DNA from: Undaria pinnatifida
Lineage: Eukaryota; Sar; Phaeophyceae; Laminariales; Alariaceae
Direction of reading: 5' to 3'
Assembly: GCA_012845835.1 (NCBI GenBank)
Contig: JABAKD010000017.1
Span: 8,021,600 to 8,085,599 of the forward strand
DNA length: 64,000 nt
The notes beneath the pieces were generated by a model. The model saw only the letters and a list, made by a program, of their open reading frames with translations, was not told where the DNA came from and made no database searches. Shown piece by piece: positions 24,501 to 34,900 of the stretch. A program made the translations under genes and the position numbers. The first letter of the stretch is position 1. Each line of letters begins with the position of its first letter.

Positions 24501-27110
24501 ATAGGATAAAACAAGCGTGTTAAACAAAACATTTTGATAATACTGTTGTATGTAAAAAAAAACGAACTCCGGCGGCCGCCCGGGGGGCCTGCAGCGGACC
24601 TCGGGGGAGGGGCTGCGGCGGGGCGCATCACCAGCCGAACGTTTGCAATTTTACGTCTTGGTGTAGGTGTGCGCAACGGTTTCTTTGCGTGCACGACAGG
24701 CAGCGTGCTTGTGCCTTGTGCGCGGTGGATACCCATCAAATCACGATGCGGCTGCACCGCCGTCAGTGGGTCTGCGCTTTAACTTCCCAGAGTTGAAAAC
24801 ATAAACATTCATGAATTCGGTTCACCGCGCCTGGGACAGCCAAGCAGCAGCTTCGGTCGGCTTCCGTCGAGGGTCAAGCCAATTGCGACGCCCGCATGAG
24901 GCAACTGTCACGAGCCTGTCAGGACTAGAGCCTACTACTCTGAACGGAAATGCAACAAGCGTTGGCGTATTGGTACGAATGGAGAAACGGTTCTTATATA
25001 TATTTCCGTCCAGAGTTACTTACAGTGGTCCTGAACAGTTATTAATAGTATTGCTTCACAGCTACAGATATTTTACGGGTCGTCGGCGTGTTAATTGCCC
25101 ACGATTGTCCGGGGTAAGATGCACTTCCGAAGGTGGGATCAAGGCTCGGGCGTAAACTCAACCCAACACCCTAAACAAAACCTGAAAACCCGTTTTGGGG
25201 ACAATAAATTTGAAATTCGTTTGAGGAGGCGTTTTGGGGCTCTAAGAGGCTATCACCCTGACCCCAAAAACGCGGCTGCACCGCATATTATACTAGATAA
25301 AAAGGTTTTTAAAACGTCATCTGTGAGTGACAATAATAATATCATTCTATAAAAATGTTTTTAAAACGTCATCCGTGAGTTCGATAAATTAAGATGTATG
25401 ATAATTGGGAACTGCGGACCATTGCCTCCTGACCAAAAATACAATAATACCAACGTCAATTAAAATTCCCTTGAAAAAGAAGTAGTGTTGTCCTGTTGAC
25501 CCGGCGAGAGTTCAGGCGGGTCCCCATTCCGCGTATCGGGCGAGCCGTCGCTGCATTTCCCTTGTCAAGCTAATGCAAACATGTTCAGGGCCCTGGCCTC
25601 GCTATCGTGCTACGGCATCGCACCACCTCCAAAATGCGCGCAGGGACGCGTAAATATTTGCGAGGAACTTTAGACGGAGGAAAATCGCCCATGGTCTCAT
25701 ATCCCATCCCTAAAAACGCCTCAAAAAAAGAAGACGCCCTCGGTTATTTGGCCAAGTTGCAACGACAGCGAAGCCCTGCAGCAGCGTTTTTACACCGTAA
25801 CCCTAGGGGTATGTCACTAAAAAAACACTCGGCCACTCGGCAAATTTGGTCGCTGCAGCTCTCACAGTCCTCAAAACAGGCACCAATAGCGTTGTAACCC
25901 CAACCTTCCCCGTCCCTGACCCCAACCCTAAGCCGAAATACAAGGCCTGAAATCCGGGGATGGATGCTAAACGCCCCCGAAGTCGTGATTTAAATCACTA
26001 CTATGTAGTCGCGATTATCAGTTCCCTACCATTAATCTAGTAAAAAAAGAAACGGCCAACTAAATAGCTCCTCGCGGGAGGGCGCGGAAGCTGTTGTAGC
26101 TTTGCCGCACTCATAAGGGTGCACCACGGAGCCATAACTTCTGCGCCAAATTACGTATTATAGGGACCAGCTCATATCAATACCAGACTTAGCTGCCAGA
26201 GGCCGAAGCTTGGGCAGAATTATTACAAAATCATCAAAAACATCGAGAAAAAAAGAGATACCTGGTATGTATGTACATAGAGGTGTGTAGAAACAGAGGT
26301 GATGTAGATATGGCGGAACACAACATCAGTGCAACAACGGTGTTTGCAGGGAGTGAAACGGCAGGTACCCAGATAAATAAAGCAAAGCGGTTAACCGGTA
26401 CCGAGTTACAGAAGAGTACCCGGTTAACTGGTGCCCGGGCACTCACTAAACCGGTGCCCAAATACCCGGCGGAACGCGCACCGTCCGGATAAGTATTTTC
26501 CGCGGTAACAGCAGTATGTAGGGTAGTACGTCGGTACGTCGAGTATCGTCCAGTATCGAGTACGAAGAGATAAAAGGCTACTATAAATACCAGCATGTAC
26601 TGGTTCGGACCCATATGTCACTACTACTATTGGCAGTATTGCAATTGTGTACTCGAAATGGATGCTCTACAACTGCTGCTGTAGTATCGAGTACGAAGAG
26701 CTAAAGCCTACAAATACCAGCATGTACTGGTTCGGACGCTCGGACCCATGCCACTACGTACGGCAGTATCGCGATCGTGTGCTTCCAGTGCAAGTCTTTT
26801 CCCAACTCCTGAAACAGCACGTGGCTACTGGTATGAAATAGCTAACTCAAATTATAAGTTGTGTTGTCCCCCATTTCCCAATTCGGGAGTGCAGTGCCAC
26901 CCGCAGGCTTCTACTACAAGCATGCTCTAGCAGCCCAGCCACGGCGCTAGGCCTCACTCACGTTTCATTCTTGTCGTTGCCGTAGAAATCCTCATAGAAA
27001 TTCTCCACAGACTGGGCGTCCTCTCCCGCGCCCCACGAGACTCGAAGGCACAAGGCCGCCGATAGCAGCAGCAGAGCAGGCTTGCTGAATAATGATCGGG
27101 AAGGCATCAT
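12573..27110 (-). CDS. Secreted, membrane-anchored beta-propeller-like protein (12-exon gene)
   Basis: Exons: 27110-26962, 22580-22504, 20693-20493, 19832-19741, 18607-18493, 16844-16671, 15823-15723, 15241-15136, 14522-14329, 13607-13409, 13005-12857, 12596-12573. All phases agree and the joined frame is open for about 526 residues. Residues 1-28 form a signal peptide (hydrophobic LLLLSAALCL core). Residues 76-469 are acidic and repetitive: strands such as DVWVVKMD and DEFFIVSL alternate with turns such as GPDGDVYVVGTTTD, the pattern of SBBP/quinoprotein-like propeller blades. N-glycosylation sequons (NET, NGT, NAT, NTT, NLS) fit an extracellular domain. An EEEEEDD stretch precedes one membrane helix (about 495-514); the tail is about a dozen residues. 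The exon 4 donor appears to be a GC site (AG|GCGAGT). Ligand and function are unknown. The last exon is least certain: the alternative acceptor six bases upstream gives an even earlier stop. I chose the start because it opens the signal peptide. Confidence 0.8.
13690..13775 (-). pseudogene. Partial relic of propeller exon 11
   Basis: Read on the minus strand, this stretch keeps a TGTTCAG acceptor and codes for residues resembling the start of the intact exon at 13607: MGDIVAVMADPDELGVVKYF against GDMVAAMVGTEELEVVKYF. It then diverges (FRKAD and a stop) with no usable donor at the matching place. It lies just upstream of the intact exon in the direction of transcription, so it is a tandem duplicate that is either dead or a rarely used alternative. 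Confidence 0.65.
15840..16150. repeat. Intronic minisatellite, unit about 65-80 bp
   Basis: Degenerate tandem units share 'ccatgttattagta', 'cataggaaaccca' and 'aacaccgtagacaac' blocks; 'gttattagta' recurs four times between 15890 and 16090. The array lies in the intron between the propeller exons at 16844 and 15823, next to the decayed exon copies. Confidence 0.65.
16160..16540 (-). pseudogene. Two decayed tandem copies of a propeller-blade exon
   Basis: The complement at about 16179-16290 and 16438-16530 repeats the 3' half of the intact exon 16844-16671: the GGTGGTACCGACGAC segment, the 'atcgtcgcc' loop and the following intron. Copies lie about 255-260 bp apart (16179, 16438, 16692). Only the third keeps an open frame and a GTGAGT donor. 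This is serial tandem duplication of one exon plus intron, followed by decay of two copies. Confidence 0.7.
18797..19170. mobile_element. Foldback (long inverted repeat) element
   Basis: The left arm starts AACATCAGCCGTCGACGC and the right arm ends with its inverted form at GGCTGATGTT. Inner blocks (catggcaagat, tacgatcag-type sequence, caagatgatg) also pair, giving arms of well over 100 bp around a short centre. No coding frame is present, so it is a non-autonomous MITE-like element inside a propeller-gene intron. The same terminal sequence recurs at 44727-44790. No target-site duplication could be fixed with confidence. Confidence 0.7.
19268..19306 (-). other. Possible 39-nt in-frame cassette exon or exon relic
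   Basis: A CAG acceptor is followed by 13 open codons (AMAIAATEDVFEG) and a GGC|GTGTAT donor, phase 0 on both sides. It would therefore slot between exons 4 and 6 without breaking the frame. Its first codons and the preceding intron (TTATTTCG, CGAGCAG) resemble the start of the exon at 18607, so it arose by tandem duplication. It may be an alternative exon or a dead copy; transcript data would decide. Confidence 0.4.
19550..19600 (-). pseudogene. Relic of the 3' end of propeller exon 4
   Basis: The minus strand reads close to AACCGAATTGAGAGACC, then CAGGCGAGT. This matches the end of the intact exon 4 and its GC donor at 19755-19735, although the relic has a short internal duplication. Duplication of the exon-intron border is one of several such events in this gene. 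Confidence 0.55.
20003..20430. repeat. Compound pentanucleotide array, GGGTT then GTGGT then GGGGT
   Basis: About 18 GGGTT units (to about 20090) pass into about 20 GTGGT-type units (to about 20204) and then about 45 GGGGT units with rare variants. It sits in the propeller-gene intron between exons 3 and 4. The open frames through it are low-complexity artefacts. The long G-rich strand could form G-quadruplexes; that is inference. Confidence 0.95.
21205..21700 (-). mobile_element. Degraded SINE family A fragments
   Basis: On the minus strand the blocks at 21595-21700 and 21215-21330 resemble the body and tail of the full copies at 34620 and 53748: gatgaaaat/cgcgataaaa, cagtggggagggggagg, ccccggatctgact and gaggacaacagatggga. 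A diverged insert with TTAGGG-like tracts separates them. The tRNA-like head is not visible. Confidence 0.5.
23340..23580. repeat. Short degenerate repeat rich in 'cgccgc(a)ggggaaaaaaa'
   Basis: Three or four imperfect units of about 40-50 bp ('ttcgccgcgggggaaaaaaag', 'ttcgtcgtaggggcaaaaaaa', 'ttcgccgcaggcgataattt', 'gagccgcaggagaaaagg'). Non-coding, in the first propeller-gene intron. Confidence 0.5.
23848..23880. repeat. Interstitial telomere-like (CCCTAA) tract
   Basis: About four CCCTAA units in the first intron of the propeller gene. TTAGGG-type short tracts also occur near 8238-8265, 21445-21555 and 25915-25935. This matches the common TTAGGG telomere type. A chromosome end is excluded because genes continue on both sides. 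Confidence 0.75.
26545..26800. repeat. Tandem duplication, about 134-bp unit
   Basis: 'agtatcgagtacgaagag' occurs at about 26551 and 26685. Each copy is followed by 'aaataccagcatgtactgg', 'ttcggac' and 'ggcagtat'. Two copies differ by small indels. Non-coding, in the first propeller-gene intron. Confidence 0.7.
26962..27110 (-). other. Exon 1 of propeller gene: signal peptide
   Basis: Starts with two consecutive ATG codons, followed by a basic and then a hydrophobic segment (ALLLLSAALCL) and a plausible cleavage site near SWGAG. An acidic mature N-terminus follows. The exon ends at an AC|GTGAGT donor in phase 2, which matches exon 2 at 22580. The frame upstream of the ATG stays open without looking like coding sequence, so I treat it as 5' untranslated. 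The 4.4-kb first intron is filled with repeats. Confidence 0.8.
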
Positions 27111-28900
27111 ATCCGCCCTCGAATTGTTTTCAAAGCTTGTCGGTCGCTCCTCCAAACAAAAAACACTAAGGTATTTCAGAGCAGGCCACAGGTAGCTGTG
27201 AGTCTCGATAGATGGCCCTAGCACCCGCACCCAGAGCCCCTAGAGCGCTTGAAGCCGTTTACCTCCCCTCTTCCCCTCCTCTATGTGTTAGTGCTTGCGT
27301 TCTAATGCTGTGTGGCCGCCCGCTCTCCAACCCGATAGTGTTCGGGGAAGTTACGAGAGAGAATGCCGTCACAGAAGCCACTGACGTTCCCTTGGGTTGG
27401 ACAACACCGGAGGTACGTCTGCGCACAATGCCACCCCTCGAACGGCTATCTTCCCCAAGGAAAGCAGAGAAGAAGTAGGCGGAAGCTTGGCTTGCTTTGT
27501 CCTGCAGCGGTACCAGCAGCAAAACTTGACGTGTCCGGTGTTGTGTGGGCACTCGTAGCGGAGGGCCAAGCTATACCCGCGGCTGAATGAGACTGGCAAT
27601 TTCGCCATTTCTACTGACTTTTACCTCGCGAAAAATGTTTGGAAAAGTTGAAAACCAATTACATAAAATAATTCTGCTGGTGCTTTTTTCTCATTTTGGA
27701 GTTTTGCGCTGTTTTGCACGCAAGAATCGGCCCCCGGAACTCGGCACATTGCCACAGTCACCGAGAGTAAACTTCCAGGAATAATATTTGAAATGTGATA
27801 TACCATTTAGAACGTAAACATAAACACCGTTTTATATCTGTATTAATATTACTTCGTTTATTATATTTTCGTATTATGGTGTCCAGTTTTAGGGTGGGAA
27901 AAATCGTGAAAATGAAACTTTAACATGAAAAAATAAGCGCGAAAAATGGCGAGAAAATTGCAAGCTTGGGGTAACTTGCCACACAGGTCACTTCCGCGCT
28001 ACGTACCCAGGCAGGTAAACTGGTACAGGCAGGCTTTGGGGTTCATTTTTGAATACCACCGTACAGACACAACCAAACACCGCCGTAGGAGCAGCAGCGG
28101 CAGCACTACTGCTAATACTTTCCCGGAAGCCCCCTGGGTCCGACTGCACGCAGTGCGGGCTGTCACTGACGCGGCCATATCCTTCTGAGCCGCTGCTCGA
28201 GTCCCGCGATCTACCTTGACGGCAGGTGCCTAGCTACCAAGGCAGGAAGGAGCGTGAGAAGAGAGCGAGAGCGAGGTAAGGTTTGCGGGATGACCGACGG
28301 TCTTCACATATTATATCCAGGATGATGTGAAAGATGGGTGATCGAAGTTGATAGCTTTCCTGACCTCGAACCTCGATCTCCCTCTTGATCTCCTGTTGGG
28401 GCATGGCAGTAGCGTGGAGAGGTCGTGTAGACTACGTACCATGCGCAGAGATGACGTTGCTGCTGCGCGAGCAGCCCCCTCAACCTTTCCTCGGTCGGTC
28501 TCACTTTGTCGGCACGAGCTTCCTCTCGATATGTGCGTGACGTTTTTTTGTCGTTGTTTCTTGCTTGTCCTTTTTTTATTGTGGAACAGAAAAAGACATA
28601 CACCCGATAGTGCCAGACAACAATACCGGCAATATATAGGACTCCGGCACTATTGGTAATAATGCCAATAGACGATATAGTATCCCTGGTTCTAGTTGCG
28701 ATTTTCGTGGCACAATAAAAGAATTATATACTATTTAACCGGCACTATATAGATACCCCCGCTGACACTTTTCATCAAATCAAACGAATCAATCTCAGGT
28801 CTGTCAGGACCCAATCGTACCTGTGGGCCACAGGGCACAGCATCAGGACACAGGCCCACAACAGCGGCAGCAGGAGAAGAGAAGGCGGAAGGAGGGCGAC
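27111..28900. promoter_or_regulatory. Divergent intergenic interval between the two genes
   Basis: About 1.8 kb separates the two start codons, which point away from each other, so promoters and 5' UTRs of both genes must lie here unless upstream non-coding exons exist. I see no reliable TATA or initiator element. Several short open frames show no protein-like composition. A small element with ends ATAGTGCC and GGCACTAT lies at about 28603-28752. Confidence 0.5.
28603..28755. mobile_element. Small element with GGCACTAT-type inverted ends
   Basis: Starts near GATAGTGCC and ends near ACCGGCACTATATAG, with repeated 'ccggcaatata' and 'ccggcactattgg' blocks inside, about 150 bp. The CCGGCACTATA-type core also occurs at 23045-23265, 45330-45480 and in the array at 63340-63780, so it belongs to a dispersed family. 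Confidence 0.45.
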
Positions 28901-31900
28901 ATGCCCGCGTTTAATGGGGTGGCCGCGGGCCACGAGATGGAGAAGAAGCGATCGAAGGATGACATCGCTTCCGGGATCACCACTTCTCTGCTTATCCTCA
29001 TCGTGGCTCTTTTCACGTGCGGCAGCCTGTGGTTGGGCATCTTCGCCATTCCGGCCTTCTTCGCCTTTTTTAGAGCTTCCGTCGTGACCATCTCCAGCGT
29101 CCGCGAGGTACGATATGAAGCGCAATGTTACTTTATATGTGCCTTGCAGCAGCAGTATTCACAGTCTTATTCAGTACCAGGTACATAGTACAGCAGGCTG
29201 GGGTAGGATTAAAGTTTTTTTTGTGTGATTTCGGGCGTATTACAAGTATACTATCGATCGGAGGTGTTTTTGTAGCAGGTAGCTTTGGTGTTTGGGCTTT
29301 GGGTCTCGTGTTCAATGTCAATCCAAGAAACCAACTCTCGACCGCAGAGTGCAAGCCCAAACCCTTCCCTTTTCTGCATATGAGAATGCGTCGGCCGTGA
29401 TCTCGAGCATCGAGAGGCAGACTATTATCCGCGATGAGATAGGTTGTTTGCCTTGCAACAGTCGGAGTCTACGTACAGCAGTAGTGGTCAAGTATTTACT
29501 TGTTTGATATGACAACAGCAGACTACAGCAACATGTATGTGTGGGATTTGGTAGATAGCTACAGCAGAGTAGATTGATTTCCTGGTGTATTTATTATTTG
29601 TGCTCGAATCTGTGTGGGTGTTTGTGCAGTGTGTGTTTTGTGTGGAAATAGTTATGCCCACATGTGTTCTTTTTCTCGTACTGGAGTTTATATCTGGTGC
29701 TGTACGTCATACAATGTAATGTTCCCGGCGTGGCTATCTCGAGCATCCCAGACGTCACAATGATACGAGATGCACCGTGCAGCAGCATGTTCATCGTAGT
29801 CTGCTTATTAATCGTACCTGGTAATCAGATCTGTATTATTCACAGCAGTTCAGCGGTCCAGCGGGGGAAGCTGGTATTTCCGGCGTATTATTACATGTGC
29901 GTTCGCTGCAGGTGTCTTGTGTTCCTTGTCTTTTTGTCAGCCTGAGTTCATGCCAAACCAGGTCAAACTGTTGTCTGCTGTTGCTCTCTCTACTGCTGTT
30001 TGGTGGACAGCATAATGGTGTGTTCAGAGTATAGTATGACCCGGCACGACACGCACCCAGGTTCGCACACTATTAATAGACCGATGCTTCTCGCCGATTT
30101 CTCGTTCCGATTACTGCTGTACCTGGTATACTCTCTACCTCGTGCCTGCTACCAGGTACCACCAGCGCCCTTTTTTTTCACACTTGTACTTTCCAGCTTC
30201 TGGACGTGTTCACAGGTTTCGTCTCTTCTTCCCCCCGGTTCTTGCTTTCCGTCAGTTTCTTTCGCCCCAGAGGGTTCAGCAATCCCACTGCTCGTCGATT
30301 TTTCATCGAGTGTTGCTATTAATAACTCACGCTCTCGCCCTTTCCGCAAGTCAATTTTGTAAAAAATGTTATAAGGACGTCAATTTGTGCACAAGAAAAA
30401 GCCCCAACGATTTTGTACGAGAGTACCTGGTATGCACTTGGCGGGGCTCGAACTCACGAAACTGACCCTGTTCTCACATTAACTCGCTTGTCAAGTCCGT
30501 GGTCACAGGACAGGCTCCAGTCATATACCAGGCTAACCCGATTCGTCACCGGGGCGACTTGTATACCATACTCGGTAGTTATGAGAGATAAGCTGCACAA
30601 TTCGATGCGAGTCAAGAAGGGGAGAAAAAGCTGGGTTTTTCTCGCGATGAAAATGAAGGGGCGTACCGTAGTGGCGAGGGGAGAGAGGAGCCTGTTCAGG
30701 TCTGAGTTATGTCTAGGGATCGAGAAGGAGAAAGGAAAAGCGCGAAAATGGTAGAAGGGATACGAGCAAAACGAAAAAATGCCGCCGTATACTTGTACAG
30801 ACATGTTTTATGCAAGTACGGTCCACCACCAGCACCAACCAGCAACAGGGTACAGCTGTACCTGGCATTTTTGAGACCGAGGGCAGAGTGCGTTAGCTGT
30901 TAACCGAGAAGGTTACGGAAAACTGCTGCACGCTACCATATCGTTGTACAACCCATACAGATTATTCACTCGTGAAACGTTACCAGGTACACCAACATTA
31001 CAGCACTACTACTGTAAGAGAGTCTACATAGAGGGAGCGACGGCAGCTGTCGTTTACTTTTTCGTGTTCATACCCGTGAATATACAGCTGTAAATATATA
31101 GCGTGTACGTACAGAGTGTTCGATCAACAGAACGTATTAGATTAAGAATTGTCCTCGAAACTTTTTATTAGCTGTTTGTTATCTCTGGACGGTGGTCCCC
31201 CGCCCGGCCCCCGTGGGGGAAGTCGGCGATGGTGGGGTGATTATGTATGGTTTTGTGGACCTTCGCTCGTACTCACTCGCATCATCTGCGCTGATCTGCG
31301 CACTGCTGCTGTACTGCTGCGGAAGCGCCGCCGTCTGCTAAAGTTTCGTATTTTCTATTTTTGCGCTGCCGAAGGTTTCTTGGTTTTGAACATTTGTTGG
31401 GACGTAGTTTTGATGATATTCAGCCGCATGCCGTGTGACACAAGGTACACGGCGGAGTTACCACCGTGTATCGCCGTGTATCTTGACGCAAAAATTGCAA
31501 AAATTGTAAACACGAGTGCTTTTTTCTTCGTTTTCTTCCTCCGGCGGATGGGCAAAAGTAAAGCTCGCCACGCTTCCACGTATTTTCATATCGTAGAATA
31601 CGTGTTTTGCGTTTTGTCAATTTTACTCTACTGCTGTATTCGCAATCCAGCGCTACGAGGTATTTATTAGCTGGCGTATCCTTCAGTTCCCGCGGTAACG
31701 ACAGCGCGAGCTGTCCCTACCGGCGGTCACCGTTACTCCCCCAGAAGCGCAAGCTGCCGTTGTACGTACTATCGGCATAAGTACTGTGGCTGACAGCATG
31801 GTGTAATGTACTGAAGGGGGGTGGGGGTAGGGCGGGGTATTGTGTCCACAGGCGTCCGCGGTGTTGTCGGTCTTAGATATTAATAGATGATGTACCTGCT

Positions 31901-34900
31901 GGTACATGTATCAGTCAGGTGGATCACAACAGCAGTATCATATGGTTGTAACGGTGTTGTGGGGGGGGGGGGGGGCGTCGTTTTAGTAGGCGTAAATATG
32001 AATGCATGTTTTGAGGTTCACGTACCGGTATACCATTTGATACAAGTTGCGCTTTATGAACACTTGTATTTTTTTGCCGCCGTTCTGTATTAATAGTGGG
32101 TCTGATTCGCAGGAGGTTGATCCGCGAATGCTGCTGCCGCCGCCGCTGCATGCATAGCCGGTATGAAAACCCGCGGGTACGCTGCGTGCCGGCGTGCTAC
32201 GCGTACCACGACTACTGGAGTATAATACCAACTACCGCCATTTGTCTCCGCGGAGACAAATGTAGTACGTACATGGTCCCTCTTCGGAGGCGGGGTGACG
32301 AATTATGTACATCATCTGCAGTTATGTACCAACGTTGCGTACGTACGTACGTACGACAAGTACCAGGTAAGCAACAATGGATTATTTCGACGCTTGACCG
32401 TCCTAACGCCCTCCCTTCCCCCCCCCCCCCCTCAACCTCCTTCGCCCCCCTCCCTCGCTCCCCCCCTCCTTCCTTCCTCTTCCCCCTCCCTGCCTCCCTA
32501 CACCCCCCTCCCTCCCCATCCTCCCGCCGTCTCCTCCCCCCCCCTTTCGGACTGGATTGCGTTGCATTGCGCTGTATTTGGTCATCACAGGGGGTGAACC
32601 AAATCCAGGCGGGGGTGGAAGTGATGCGACCCCTGGCCTTCAGGAGCTTGAGGCTCGGGGCGGCATGCGGCCTTATCCTGACCCTCATTGCCGGTGAGGC
32701 AGACCTTAACAGTATTTGCTGTGCTTGCATAAACAAACAGCGCGTGTCGTTACATATTGGCATCCCTAACCTTGCTGTATCAGGTACGTATGTGTCCCCG
32801 AACCCACACGCCTTCCATATATTACTTAGTCATAACCGCTTCACAAACCCCGTGTTTCCCACGTCCAATGCTTCACTTTCATATCACAAATGTAACCCTT
32901 TTTCTACTGCAAACACTATCATCACCACACGCAAACACTATCATCACCACACGAACTACAAATGTGTGGTGAAAATACGCGGTTGCCAAGGGGCTACGCC
33001 AGCTAGCGCTTGATTGCGAAGGGAATTGAATTAAATCGATACACGACGTGTATGAAAATACGTGGAAGTGTGGTGAGCTTAAGATTTTTTTTGCCCCATC
33101 CGCCCGAGGATATTAAAAATAAAAAAGCTAACTTGCACTTCTAGCTTCTGACTCGCCCACTGACTTGCCCCAGCAACCGCGGCTGGTTCGAGTGTCCGAT
33201 GCCGTTTTTCTACGGGATTTTTCTTCTGAACCTTCCAACGGGGTTCATGAGTGTGAACAAGGCGCACAATCATATGACAGTTTGAACGGGTATATAAGAA
33301 CGCACTACGTGACCAATCTTGGATCTCATATCGGGGTTGATGCGAAAACCCGACACAAAACACACGTGACCATTGTTCCCTCTGAACACACCCGAAAAGG
33401 GGTTGGATAATGTGAAAGCACGCTAAAACGTACCCATTTCCCCCGAGTCCTCGGTTGGATAGTGTGAATGAAAGTACACGAAAACGTGCCCATTTTCCCT
33501 TGGGTCCTCTATAGAGGGGTACTGTGACCAACGGCGCACAAATACGAGACACGTGCTGATGGGTCCTGTTCGTTTCCATTTGCAAAGTGTGTCGTAGGAA
33601 GGATGAGAGAGATCCGTTATCGTCGTCGCAGGCACCTACCAGGTATATCATATCATACCAGGCATGGATGAAATATTTACCCTGTGTGTTGTCTTCGCAT
33701 TAAACCGTTCTTTCTACCATATCTATGTTGATGTGGGACTGGTCTGTTGAGCTAAACCCAACGATCACAATTGAAATTTATGCGCTGCTGTTAAGCTGGA
33801 GAATGTAACACGCTGTGTGGCTGCTGTGTTTCGCAGGCCTCTTTTGCAAACATAGTGTATTACCTGCTGCAACCAACCCCCTGGTAACATCATAAATCAA
33901 CATATATGTTTGTCCCTCTCAAAAACGGGTTTTATAGTTTCCGCGCACAGACTGACTAACATCACCCTGTTGACCCTGGTACAAGCTACACTGTAGTTCC
34001 ACGGGGAGTCGCCGACCTATATCCTCAATGAGGATACACAACCCGTAATACGCGCGATCGGAGTATCACACACCGCTTGCAAAGATGAGTTTCGACAAAA
34101 TCTTCGATCTCACATCTGGAGTGTTTTTTTATTATATTTTGAAAAAATCGAAGTACAAACCAGATGTGAAATCTAAGATTTCGTCGAAACTCTTCTTTAA
34201 GCTGTGTGTAATGCTCAGATCGCGCATATATACGTCCGACAAGTGATATCCAAATATCTTTACCTTTCGAGCCGTCCATGCCGTGCGTAGCTCCTTTTCA
34301 TTAATATGGTCTTCAAGTTCAAATTAGCTCCCCCTCCCCGCCGCCCCCACCATCACCTACTATCAGCACGCGTGCAGTAAGCTGTTGGTTGTGTTGATTT
34401 AATACGACCTACCCCCCCCTCACCCGCCCCCCCTCCCCTCACCGGCCGTACTAAAACTAAGTAACTTCAGGATATACATCATAAACTGGGCGTTGCACAG
34501 CCGTCAGATTATGCCCCCCCCTCAATAACGGGTTTTATCGTTCCCGTGCACGGATTGATTACATCACCCTGCTGACCCTGGTACGAGCTAGTTCTAAGGG
34601 GAGCCACCGACCTATATCATGCCGGTCGCCCCGGTGGTCTAGTGGTTACCCTCGAATACTACTAGCGTTGGTCTTTGAATCCGATTCCCACCGTAGTAAG
34701 ATATTACTTTATTTGCTAAAATGCAAAAAATGGATCAACTGCTGAGAGAACCTATCATAGCAGCGTGGGTAGGTACAAGTCTACGCGAGTCGACGAAGGA
34801 AGAAAATGCTCAAGTATTCTCGCGATAGAAATGAAGGCACGTACCGTAGTGGGGAGGGGGAGGAGGGCCCGCATTGTGACCCCGGATTTGAGCTGCTACT

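Noticed and set aside
32100..33013. 305-codon plus-strand frame as an independent gene
   Set aside because: It contains C-rich low-complexity sequence and only overlaps GT2 exon 2 in frame; the rest lacks protein-like composition.
34620..34705. tRNA gene on the plus strand
   Set aside because: Has A- and B-box-like sequence but no clean cloverleaf, and the same head is joined to a conserved non-tRNA body in other copies, so it is a SINE head.
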